A DNA stretch of 5,718 bases from an uncultured Erysipelotrichaceae bacterium. GTDB taxonomy: Bacteria; Bacillota_I; Bacilli_A; RF39; UBA660. The stretch lies in assembly GCA_902795975.1 (NCBI GenBank), contig CADBNE010000032.1:1-5718 (forward strand), read 5' to 3'. The translations under genes were made by a program, and so were the position numbers. Position 1 is the stretch's first letter, and every line of letters starts with the position of its first letter. Of the stretch, positions 1 through 5,718 are shown piece by piece. The notes beneath the pieces were generated by a model. It did no database searches. It was not told where the DNA came from and saw nothing but the letters and a program-made list of their open reading frames with translations.

Positions 1-618
1 AATAGCATGTCTAATAGCTCTTTCTACTCTTGATACTGTAGTATCATATTTATTTGCTAATTCAGGATATAATTCTTTAGTTATTCCACCAACTGTTTCT
101 GGTCTATTATATACAATGTTTATACCTTCTCTTATGTATTGATAACCCTTAATATGTGATGGAATACCTAATTCATGTAATATTTTAGATATAGCTGATT
201 GAACAGTATTATATTCTACATCTATAACCTTTTTATCATATTCTCTACTTGTAATATCAAGTATTCTTTTTTCCAAATCACACATTTCAAATGGTTTTAA
301 TACATAGTAATTAACACCATATTCAGATACTTCTCTAATCACATCCATAGCATTATTACTAGTTGCTACAATTATTTTCTTACATATTCCTTCTTGTTTC
401 ATCGATTCTAATACATATAAACCATCTTTACCTGGCATAACTAAATCTAAAATTATAATATCATACTCATCTTGATGATTTTTTATTAATTCAAACCCTT
501 CTCTTCCATTATTTGCTTTCATTACAAATTCTATCTTACTACTCTTTTTAAAAGATTCTTTTACTGCTTCAATTAGTTGATCATTATCATCTATCATTAA
601 AACTCTTACTTTTTGCAT
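1..618 (-). CDS. spo0A: Spo0A, sporulation master response regulator (3' end cut by window edge)
   Basis: Translating the minus strand from the ATG at 618 gives 206 uninterrupted codons to base 1, with no stop, so the C-terminus lies outside the window. Residues 1-120 form a CheY-like receiver: acidic pair D10/D11, predicted phospho-acceptor D58 (motif [10 protein letters not shown]), T86, and K108 followed by P109. After a short linker, residues from about 139 match the Spo0A effector domain, including [12 protein letters not shown] and the recognition-helix segment [11 protein letters not shown], nearly identical to that remembered from Bacillus subtilis Spo0A. That protein is about 267 residues, so roughly 50-60 are probably missing here. 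Known role: phosphorylated Spo0A dimerises and binds 0A boxes to start sporulation and repress transition-state genes. The start is supported by a strong Shine-Dalgarno sequence (AGAGGAGG, 623-630). Upstream lie a terminator and tandem 0A boxes. The identification is firm; the upstream phosphorelay partners are not visible. Confidence 0.96.
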   Translation of the reverse strand, partial: MQKVRVLMIDDNDQLIEAVKESFKKSSKIEFVMKANNGREGFELIKNHQDEYDIIILDLVMPGKDGLYVLESMKQEGICKKIIVATSNNAMDVIREVSEYGVNYYVLKPFEMCDLEKRILDITSREYDKKVIDVEYNTVQSAISKILHELGIPSHIKGYQYIREGINIVYNRPETVGGITKELYPELANKYDTTVSRVERAIRHAI

Positions 619-644
619 ATTTCCTCCTCTTTATTCTCTTTTAT

Positions 645-677
645 ATTGTAGTACTTATTTTTATCGAATTTTGTCGA
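645..677 (-). promoter_or_regulatory. Putative spo0A promoter with wide -35/-10 spacing
   Basis: On the minus strand a -10-like TACAAT (650-645, 5 of 6 to TATAAT) would start transcription near 638, leaving a leader of about 20 nt containing the strong ribosome binding site. No good -35 hexamer lies at the usual 16-18 bp. A -35-like TCGACA (677-672, 5 of 6 to TTGACA) sits 21 bp upstream, inside the distal 0A box. Spo0A-activated sigma-A promoters such as B. subtilis spoIIE and spoIIG are known for 21-22 bp spacings with 0A boxes over the -35 region. The assignment is inferred from spacing and hexamer match only. Confidence 0.45.
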
Positions 678-678
678 A
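661..678 (+). promoter_or_regulatory. Tandem Spo0A-binding boxes (0A boxes) upstream of spo0A
   Basis: The plus strand reads TTATCGAA at 661-668 and TTGTCGAA at 671-678. The second contains the perfect 0A-box core TGTCGAA, and the first differs from it by one base. They are direct repeats with a 10-bp period, one helical turn, which is the geometry by which head-to-tail Spo0A dimers bind tandem boxes. They lie in the 72-bp gap between tpiA and spo0A, and the encoded protein keeps the canonical recognition helix. Relative to the proposed transcription start they cover about -23 to -40, so they could activate or repress. Confidence 0.75.
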
Positions 679-679
679 T

Positions 680-706
680 AAAAAAGAAACTTAATTAATA
701 GTTTCT
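680..706 (-). terminator. Intrinsic terminator of the pgk-tpiA operon
   Basis: In the minus-strand transcript a 7-bp stem (AGAAACT at 706-700 pairing with AGTTTCT at 691-685, read in transcript orientation) encloses an 8-nt AT-only loop. A run of T follows (685-680, then ATT). The hairpin contains the tpiA stop codon (691-693), so the terminator begins inside the end of the gene. The stem has only two G-C pairs, so termination may be incomplete and some read-through into spo0A is possible. The U-tract ends one base before the distal 0A box. Confidence 0.65.
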
Positions 707-1407
707 ATTATTCTTATAAATTTTTCAGGAACAAGGCACGCTCCTCCAACTAGAAAACCATCAACAATATCAATTGTTTTTAAATCATAAATATTTTTTT
801 CGTTAATACTGCCACCATATAATACTTTTGGAATAAATCCAAATTTTTCATTAACAAATTTTTTAATATATTCAATTATTTCTTTGATTTCTTCTATACT
901 TGGAACTTTTCCTGTTCCTATTGCCCATACTGGTTCATAAGCAATAATAATATTTTTTAAATAAAATTCATCAACTTCATTTAAATCATTAATTATTTGT
1001 TTCTTTAATACTTCTTTAGTTAATAATTGCTCTTTTTCTTCAATAGTTTCTCCAATACATAAGACTGCAATTATATCATTTGAAACAGCCTTTCTTAATT
1101 TATTATTAATTATTTCATCTGTTTCATTAAATTTTATTCTTCTCTCACTGTGTCCCACCAAAGAATATCTTATATTCAATGAATTAGCTTGAGTAACTGA
1201 TATTTCACCTGTATATGCTCCTTGACCATATTCTGAAATATTTTGCATACCAACTGTAAATCCATTTTCAATAAAATAAGGAATATATAATGAACTAGGA
1301 CAAATAATAAAATTATTATATTTCTTCATTTGTTCTATATATTCCATTACTTCAGGATAGGTAAGATTCATTTTCATATTACCAATTAATATTTTACTAT
1401 TCTCCAT
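691..1407 (-). CDS. tpiA: Triosephosphate isomerase
   Basis: The product (238 aa) interconverts dihydroxyacetone phosphate and glyceraldehyde 3-phosphate in cytoplasmic glycolysis. It is a single TIM-barrel domain with all catalytic landmarks: N10 and K12 in GNMKMN, electrophilic H86 in YSLVGHSERR, catalytic base E158 in AYEPVWAIGTGK (this also contains the flexible loop 6), YGGS at 197-200, and the phosphate-binding GGA at 221-223. It is slightly shorter than the usual ~250 residues, with no catalytic part missing. The residue between N10 and K12 is methionine where bacterial enzymes usually have tryptophan. The ATG lies inside the end of the upstream glycosyltransferase gene (11-nt overlap), with a GAAGGGA-type ribosome binding site also inside that gene. 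It is the last gene of the pgk operon and probably translationally coupled. Confidence 0.97.
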   Translation of the reverse strand: MENSKILIGNMKMNLTYPEVMEYIEQMKKYNNFIICPSSLYIPYFIENGFTVGMQNISEYGQGAYTGEISVTQANSLNIRYSLVGHSERRIKFNETDEIINNKLRKAVSNDIIAVLCIGETIEEKEQLLTKEVLKKQIINDLNEVDEFYLKNIIIAYEPVWAIGTGKVPSIEEIKEIIEYIKKFVNEKFGFIPKVLYGGSINEKNIYDLKTIDIVDGFLVGGACLVPEKFIRIIETIN

Positions 1408-2635
1408 GTAATCCCTTCTTTATAACATCTTTCATTCTACTTGAAAAACTTCTACTTCCTTTAGCATCTCCCTTTAATGCCATATTATATACATCAAGAA
1501 CTTTTTCTGCATAATACTTAGATGAATGTGCTTCCCCATTTATTCTTGCTTGTCTACTCATCTTATTATACATTTTTTTATCATCCATTAATTTTTCAAT
1601 TGAACTTACATATCCCTTATCATCTTTAAATAAGTAACCATTTAAATCATCAACAATTACATCTCTAAAAGCATCATCATCTAGTGCAACCACTGGTACT
1701 CCAGCAGCCATTGCCTCTAACAATGTTAATCCTTGTGTTTCAGTATTTGATGCACTTACAAATACTGATGGAACTTGATAATATTCATGAATATGTTCCC
1801 ATGGAATCTTTCCTGTAAATATTACATTGTTTTCTATATCTAATTCTCTTACTTGTTTTCTTAATAAATCAATGTCAGGTCCATCTCCTATTATCATTAA
1901 TTTACATTTTTTATTATGCTTTATTAATTCTTTTTGATTATCTATTAAAAACTTAACATTTTTTTCTTCAGCTAATCTACCTACAAAAAGAACAATAAAA
2001 TCATCTTTCTTTATTCCATATTGTTCTTTTATTTCTTGAGTTCTTTTTTCATTATTATTCTCTTTATAAAATCTATCTACTTCAATCCCTGTAGGAACAA
2101 TATGTACATTTCTATCATATTCATATTTTTTCTTAAATAAATCATATGTTTTCTTTGTAGGAACAATTAACTCTGTTACAGTTTTATCACAATAAAATTT
2201 TGTTAAATATTCTACTGCTTTTTTGCTCGCTAAATCAAAATGTCCTTTTGTTATATAATGAACATAGTCTTCATACATAGTATGATATGTATGAACTATT
2301 GGAATATCTAATTGTTTAGCCATTATACGTGCAAACGTACCTACTCCAAATTCGGTATGTGAATGTATAATATCTAAATTCCATTCTTTAATTTTATTAA
2401 TTGCTTTAAGTGGATATATTCCAGTTATTCTATAATCATATATACCAATAGGAATACTTGGTAATCTTATTACATTTTCATTTGAATCAAAATCATAAGA
2501 CATTGTCTCTGGATTAACAGTAACAACATATACTTTATGTCCCATTTTACGAAGCGCTGCTTCTAACATTGCTATAGAAGTAGATACTCCATTTATCATA
2601 GGAGGATATGTATCTGTAAATAATCCTATTCTCAT
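1397..2635 (-). CDS. GT4 glycosyltransferase, probable diacylglycerol glucosyltransferase
   Basis: The product (412 aa) has the two Rossmann domains of GT-B retaining glycosyltransferases, family GT4. The N-terminus MRIGLFTDTYPPMINGVSTS carries the glycine-rich acceptor-side loop typical of bacterial 1,2-diacylglycerol 3-glucosyltransferases and related lipid glycosyltransferases. H93 (HSHTEFG) and HTYHT (115-119) are further N-domain motifs. The nucleotide-sugar domain shows VPTGIEVDRF (about 179-189), R220 and K225 (GRLAEEK), and the EX7E motif E299-E307 before AMAAGVPVV. The basic tail (about 388-408) could hold the enzyme at the inner face of the membrane, as in the monotopic glucosyltransferases. 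It likely moves glucose from UDP-glucose to diacylglycerol, making glycolipid or a lipoteichoic acid anchor. Sugar and acceptor are inferred; a phosphatidylinositol-mannoside-type or other lipid acceptor is possible. Its start overlaps the flippase-like gene's stop by one base (TAATG), with GAGGGTG as ribosome binding site. Confidence 0.85.
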   Translation of the reverse strand: MRIGLFTDTYPPMINGVSTSIAMLEAALRKMGHKVYVVTVNPETMSYDFDSNENVIRLPSIPIGIYDYRITGIYPLKAINKIKEWNLDIIHSHTEFGVGTFARIMAKQLDIPIVHTYHTMYEDYVHYITKGHFDLASKKAVEYLTKFYCDKTVTELIVPTKKTYDLFKKKYEYDRNVHIVPTGIEVDRFYKENNNEKRTQEIKEQYGIKKDDFIVLFVGRLAEEKNVKFLIDNQKELIKHNKKCKLMIIGDGPDIDLLRKQVRELDIENNVIFTGKIPWEHIHEYYQVPSVFVSASNTETQGLTLLEAMAAGVPVVALDDDAFRDVIVDDLNGYLFKDDKGYVSSIEKLMDDKKMYNKMSRQARINGEAHSSKYYAEKVLDVYNMALKGDAKGSRSFSSRMKDVIKKGLHGE

Positions 2636-3666
2636 TATTTCACCCTCTTAATATTAAGTGCTATTGAACCAACAATTAGTCCAAAATAGTATGTAACAAA
2701 TCTCCACAATAACATTATTGTTTTTAATTTAGCACCACTAACAAATCCATCATAGAAAGACATAAATCCATATTCAAGTCCTCCACTAGCACCTGGAATT
2801 GGTACAAATGAACCCATTAACATAACATATGCATTTGTCACAACTGCAGTTGTTAAATTATAACTAGTAAAATCACCCATAGAATATAAAAGTGGTAATG
2901 GTATTGCATATAAACAAATGAGTGCAACTAAGTTATATAAAATTGCTTTTATAAAATCGAATTTATTTTCTAATAATATTTTAGCACCTTCATGAAATGT
3001 ATTAACATAATCATCCCACTCAGATAATTTTTTTGATTTATTTTTAACTAAATGTAATTTAGTTAAAATAGTTATACCTAAATGTATTAATTTCTTGTTT
3101 AATTTTTTACTAAATGAAATAATAAACATTACAACAATTACAATTGTATTAACCAAGAAACCAATCATTACTAAATGTTGCAATATACTTTCATTTTGAA
3201 AAATATGAAAAATTGAATTTACACATACTGCTACTAACCCTAAAAATACAAGTGCTATTTGATAAACTATAAAGTTTTGTATAATTACGCTTGTTGCCAT
3301 TGGAGTAGACATACCTTGTTTTCTTAAATACCATATTTGATAAGGTTGTCCACCAGTAGAAAAAGGTGTAATAGCATTAAAGAATTGTGTTCTTAACATT
3401 AACTGAAAAGAACCTGTAAACTTATTATCTTTCTTTACTTTTTTTGAAATACTATGTAAAGCCATACTACGCAGTATCCAATACAAAAATATCATAGCAA
3501 ATGCAATTAATAAATAAAAAATATTAATATTTTTTAAATTATAAACTATTTCATCAAAATCATCTTTAAGTGCAAAATAAAGAACTAATCCAGTGATTAA
3601 TATTAAAACTATAATATTTAATATATTTTTATTTTTACTAACAAAATTTTTTATACTATTTCTCAT
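2635..3666 (-). CDS. Flippase-like integral membrane protein (PF03706/UPF0104 type)
   Basis: The product (343 aa) is a polytopic membrane protein with about seven or eight hydrophobic segments near residues 14-33, 49-66, 124-148, 163-184, 240-261, 272-290 and 317-340. Between them it keeps two signatures of the lysylphosphatidylglycerol-synthase transmembrane family (also called flippase-like or YbhN-like): TPFSTGGQPYQIWYL (100-114) and PIPGASGGLEYGF (289-301). It lacks the C-terminal aminoacyl-transferase domain of MprF, so it corresponds to the membrane half only. Members of this family are linked to lipid translocation or membrane lipid modification, but many have no proven substrate. The adjacent lipid glycosyltransferase suggests it handles the glycolipid made by that enzyme; this is inference from context. 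It overlaps the end of pgk by 11 nt and has no convincing ribosome binding site, so its translation probably depends on coupling to pgk. The ATG at 3666 fits because the first membrane segment follows about 13 residues later. Confidence 0.85.
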   Translation of the reverse strand: MRNSIKNFVSKNKNILNIIVLILITGLVLYFALKDDFDEIVYNLKNINIFYLLIAFAMIFLYWILRSMALHSISKKVKKDNKFTGSFQLMLRTQFFNAITPFSTGGQPYQIWYLRKQGMSTPMATSVIIQNFIVYQIALVFLGLVAVCVNSIFHIFQNESILQHLVMIGFLVNTIVIVVMFIISFSKKLNKKLIHLGITILTKLHLVKNKSKKLSEWDDYVNTFHEGAKILLENKFDFIKAILYNLVALICLYAIPLPLLYSMGDFTSYNLTTAVVTNAYVMLMGSFVPIPGASGGLEYGFMSFYDGFVSGAKLKTIMLLWRFVTYYFGLIVGSIALNIKRVK

Positions 3667-4840
3667 TAATAATCGCTATTCCAGGTAATTCTTTTCCTTC
3701 TAATAATTCTAATGAAGCTCCTCCACCTGTTGAAATGTGAGTAAATTTATCCTTATATCCAAATTTAATAGCTGCTGCAGCAGTATCACCACCACCTATT
3801 ATAACTTTAGAATTTAATTTTGATAAAAGCTCACATAAATTCAATGTTCCTTCTTTAAAATTATCATATTCAAATGCTCCTACAGGACCATTCCATATTA
3901 TAGTTTTACTTATATTTAAATATGTACTAAATAAATCAATAGTACCATGACTTATATCAAGACCTAATTCATCATCTTTTATATCACTTATTTTTGCAAT
4001 TCTTGGTTTTACATTATCACTTAATTCGGTAGAACAAACACAATCTACTGGCAATATAATCTTATTAGGATATTTACTTAATATATTCTTACAAAAATCT
4101 AAGCTTTCTTCATCTAATAATGATTTACCAATTTCATATCCTTGTGACTTTAAAAATGTAAACATCATTCCTCCGCCAACAAGTATATAATCTGCTTTTT
4201 CAACTAAATTTTCAATAACGCCAATTTTATCTGACACCTTAGAACCACCCATAATAACTGTAAAAGGTCTTTCAGGTGCATTAACAGCACTTTCTAAATT
4301 TTGTAATTCTTTTTCAATTAAAAATCCTATACCATTTGGTAGATGAGATGCTATACCTACATTTGAAGCATGTGCACGATGTGCTGTACCAAATGCATCA
4401 TTTATAAATATATCTCCAAGTGATGCCCAATAAGCACCTAACTCTTCATCATTACCACTTTCTTTTTTCCCATCTATATCTTCAAAACGAGTATTCTCCA
4501 TTAATAAAACATCACCACTAGCTAAATTATTAATTTCATTTTCTAATAATTCTCCTCTAGTTTCATCAACAAAAATAACCTCTTTACCAAGTAATTCACT
4601 TAATCTAAATGCTACTGGTTCAAGTGTATTTGTTAATTTATCCTCTTCTGTTTTAACACGTCCAAGATGTGACATTAAAATTACTTTTGCACCATTATCT
4701 ATTGCATAATTGATAGTTTTCAAGCTTTCAGCTATTCTATTATCATCAGTAATTTCACCATCTTTTATTGGAACATTGAAATCAACTCTAATTATTACCT
4801 TCTTATTGTTCAAATCAAAATCTCTAAGTGTTTTCTTCAT
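3656..4840 (-). CDS. pgk: Phosphoglycerate kinase
   Basis: The product (394 aa, the normal family length) transfers phosphate from 1,3-bisphosphoglycerate to ADP, the first ATP-yielding step of glycolysis, in the cytoplasm. The N-domain shows RVDFNVP (18-24), SHLGR (57-61), ENTRF (115-119) and DAFGTAHRAHAS (148-159), the substrate-binding basic patch. The C-domain shows GGSKVSDKIGVI (198-209), VGGGMMFTFLK (221-231), WNGPVGAFE (316-324), GGGDTAAA (349-356) and STGGGAS (370-376) for nucleotide binding and hinge closure. SHLGR is followed by valine where proline is usual. The start at 4840 has GGAGGA upstream (4850-4845) and lies just below a sigma-A-like promoter. It is the first gene of a four-gene operon that ends with tpiA. 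The usual neighbour gapA is not next to it on either side. The stop is TAG, inside the start of the flippase-like gene. Confidence 0.98.
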   Translation of the reverse strand: MKKTLRDFDLNNKKVIIRVDFNVPIKDGEITDDNRIAESLKTINYAIDNGAKVILMSHLGRVKTEEDKLTNTLEPVAFRLSELLGKEVIFVDETRGELLENEINNLASGDVLLMENTRFEDIDGKKESGNDEELGAYWASLGDIFINDAFGTAHRAHASNVGIASHLPNGIGFLIEKELQNLESAVNAPERPFTVIMGGSKVSDKIGVIENLVEKADYILVGGGMMFTFLKSQGYEIGKSLLDEESLDFCKNILSKYPNKIILPVDCVCSTELSDNVKPRIAKISDIKDDELGLDISHGTIDLFSTYLNISKTIIWNGPVGAFEYDNFKEGTLNLCELLSKLNSKVIIGGGDTAAAAIKFGYKDKFTHISTGGGASLELLEGKELPGIAIINEK

Positions 4841-4863
4841 ATATTCCTCCAGTATCCAATATT

Positions 4864-4892
4864 ATTTTACTATATTTTGAAAATGAATACAA
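4864..4892 (-). promoter_or_regulatory. Probable sigma-A promoter of the pgk operon
   Basis: On the minus strand TTGTAT (4892-4887) and TAAAAT (4869-4864, 5 of 6 to TATAAT) are separated by exactly 17 bp. Transcription would start near 4857, giving a leader of about 17 nt carrying the pgk ribosome binding site. The -35 is weak (3 of 6), but a promoter is expected here because the terminator just upstream would otherwise leave pgk unexpressed. A nearby TATAGT (4874-4869) lacks a good -35 at the right distance. Confidence 0.6.
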
Positions 4893-4893
4893 T

Positions 4894-4925
4894 AAAAAAA
4901 GATATCCACAATTTTTGGATATCTT
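4894..4925 (-). terminator. Intrinsic terminator downstream of efp
   Basis: In the minus-strand transcript AAGATATCCA (4925-4916) pairs perfectly with TGGATATCTT (4908-4899). The 10-bp stem has a 7-nt loop and is followed by a T run (TTTTTTT at 4900-4894, the first two inside the stem). It starts 7 bp after the efp stop codon. The plus strand also has a short T-rich stretch after the hairpin (4924-4931), but no plus-strand gene would use it. Confidence 0.88.
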
Positions 4926-4932
4926 GTTTTTA

Positions 4933-5490
4933 TTATGCACGTGATGCGTAAGAACCATCTTTTGTACTTACAAGAATTTTTTCACCTTGTTCGATAAATA
5001 ATGGAACTCTAACCATCAATCCAGTTTCAACTGTAGCATCTTTTTGAGCATTATTAGTTGTATTACCTTTAACAGCTGGCTCTGTAGCAATTATTTCTAA
5101 CTCAACTTTTTCAGGTAAGATAACACCTAATACTTCTCCTTGGTATAAAGATACTATAACTTCTAAACCATCTTTTAAATAATATTTATCATTACCTAAT
5201 TGGCTTTCAGTTAATTCTAATTGTTCATAAGTTTCATTATCCATGAATGTATAAACACCAGATGCTTCGTATAGATATTGCATGTTTTTCTTTTCTATCA
5301 TTGCTTTTTCTAATTTAACACCTGAGTTAAATCTCTTTTCAACGATAGAACCAGTTCTTAAGTTCTTTAATTTAACTTGAACGAAAGCTGCTCCTTTTCC
5401 AGGTTTAACATGTGAAAATTCTAATACTGTATAAATACTATCTTCAAATAATATTGTCATCCCGTTTTTAATATCATTAACATTGAACAT
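4933..5490 (-). CDS. efp: Elongation factor P
   Basis: The product (185 aa) is full-length EF-P, which binds between the P and E sites of the ribosome and relieves stalling at consecutive prolines. Three domains are recognisable: an N-terminal KOW-like domain (about 1-62), a central OB domain (about 63-126, with MQYLYEASGVYTFMDNETYEQLEL), and a C-terminal OB domain (about 127-185) ending in DGSYASRA. The functional loop HVKPGKGAAFV places lysine 32 at its tip. In B. subtilis the equivalent lysine carries 5-aminopentanol, and the surrounding KPGKG loop is the same type, so a similar modification is possible but not shown; no modification enzyme is in the window. The start has GAAAGGAG (5508-5501) with a rather long 10-nt spacer. 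It follows rpmG by 35 bp with no terminator between, so the two are probably cotranscribed. Confidence 0.98.
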   Translation of the reverse strand: MFNVNDIKNGMTILFEDSIYTVLEFSHVKPGKGAAFVQVKLKNLRTGSIVEKRFNSGVKLEKAMIEKKNMQYLYEASGVYTFMDNETYEQLELTESQLGNDKYYLKDGLEVIVSLYQGEVLGVILPEKVELEIIATEPAVKGNTTNNAQKDATVETGLMVRVPLFIEQGEKILVSTKDGSYASRA

Positions 5491-5525
5491 CTCAATAACA
5501 CTCCTTTCTACAATTTATTACTTTA

Positions 5526-5693
5526 TTATTTTTGTTCTTTATGAACAGTCACTTTTCTACATTTTGGACAAAATTTATTTAATTCCAAACGTTCTGAAGT
5601 ATTTCTTTTATTTTTTTCAGTACGTTTATTCTCTGATTTACATACTGTACATTGAAGAGTTATTCTTTGTCTAGCTTCTCCTTTTTTTGCCAT
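5526..5693 (-). CDS. rpmG: 50S ribosomal protein L33, zinc-binding type
   Basis: This small gene on the minus strand runs from the ATG at 5693 to a TAA at 5526-5528, followed at once by a second in-frame TAA. The 55-residue product begins [20 protein letters not shown] and ends [12 protein letters not shown]. It is a component of the large ribosomal subunit near the E site. Two cysteine pairs, C15-x2-C18 and C42-x2-C45, form the zinc ribbon, so this is the zinc-containing (C+) paralogue; many Bacillota also carry a zinc-free copy induced by zinc starvation. It is a few residues longer than the common 49-residue form, mainly at the basic N-terminus. The start is supported by AGGAGGG (5707-5701) with a 7-nt spacer. 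The gene sits just upstream of efp; its own promoter and any gene before it are outside the window. Confidence 0.96.
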   Translation of the reverse strand: MAKKGEARQRITLQCTVCKSENKRTEKNKRNTSERLELNKFCPKCRKVTVHKEQK

Positions 5694-5718
5694 AGTCTTG
5701 CCCTCCTTTTTTTACGCA

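Noticed and set aside
633..639. AGAGAAT upstream of spo0A, matching a sigma-H -10 element
   Set aside because: No acceptable sigma-H -35 lies 11-12 bp upstream, and transcription would begin inside the ribosome binding site.
4841..4932. Possible riboswitch or leader between efp and pgk
   Set aside because: The 92-bp gap is fully accounted for by a terminator and a short promoter region; the predicted leader of about 17 nt is too short for a riboswitch.
4990..4997. TTCGATAA, resembling a one-mismatch 0A box
   Set aside because: It is single, lies within the efp coding region away from any promoter, and is expected by chance in AT-rich DNA.
5483..5674. A 63-codon plus-strand reading frame rich in Tyr, Ile, Leu and Phe
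   Set aside because: It lies antisense to rpmG and the start of efp, has no ribosome binding site, and its hydrophobic composition is what AT-rich lysine-rich coding DNA gives on the opposite strand.
691..5693. All six complete genes end in TAA or TAG, raising the question of a TGA-tryptophan (mycoplasma-type) code
   Set aside because: All tryptophans checked are TGG, no in-frame TGA is needed in any gene, and TGA is expected to be rare as a stop in so AT-rich a genome; the window does not support recoding.
5679..5713. Repeated TCCTTTTTTT at 5679-5688 and 5704-5713
   Set aside because: One copy is the rpmG ribosome binding site with its upstream A-run and the other encodes the lysine-rich L33 N-terminus; no other sign of a functional repeat.

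Overview
The window is strongly AT-rich, and every recognisable gene lies on the minus strand, so the biology reads from high to low coordinates. A spo0A gene, strong GGAGG-type ribosome binding sites, short U-tailed terminators, and an EF-P and zinc-type L33 of Bacillota type point to a low-GC, potentially endospore-forming Bacillota. The AT content and compact packing would fit uncultured Bacilli/Erysipelotrichia-like gut lineages, but the genus cannot be read from this sequence. All tryptophans checked use TGG, so the standard bacterial code fits.

There are three transcription blocks, in order of transcription. (1) rpmG (ribosomal protein L33) and efp (elongation factor P) sit 35 bp apart and end at an intrinsic terminator at 4894-4925. 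(2) A four-gene operon begins at a promoter lying directly against that terminator: pgk, a flippase-like membrane protein (PF03706 type), a GT4 glycosyltransferase resembling diacylglycerol glucosyltransferases, and tpiA. Its junctions overlap by 11, 1 and 11 nt, and it ends at a terminator overlapping the tpiA stop codon. (3) spo0A, the sporulation master regulator, starts at 618 and runs off the left edge after 206 codons.

Two glycolytic enzymes (phosphoglycerate kinase and triosephosphate isomerase) therefore flank, and are probably translationally coupled to, two probable membrane glycolipid genes. The most interesting non-coding signal is between tpiA and spo0A. Two Spo0A-box sequences (one perfect, one with a single mismatch) lie exactly 10 bp apart. 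They overlap a -35-like hexamer set 21 bp from a -10-like hexamer, the wide spacing known from Spo0A-activated sigma-A promoters. This suggests spo0A autoregulation.

No mobile element, CRISPR array, RNA gene or gene-free stretch over 300 bp is present. No wholly new system was found; the genes are recognisable families in an unusual arrangement.
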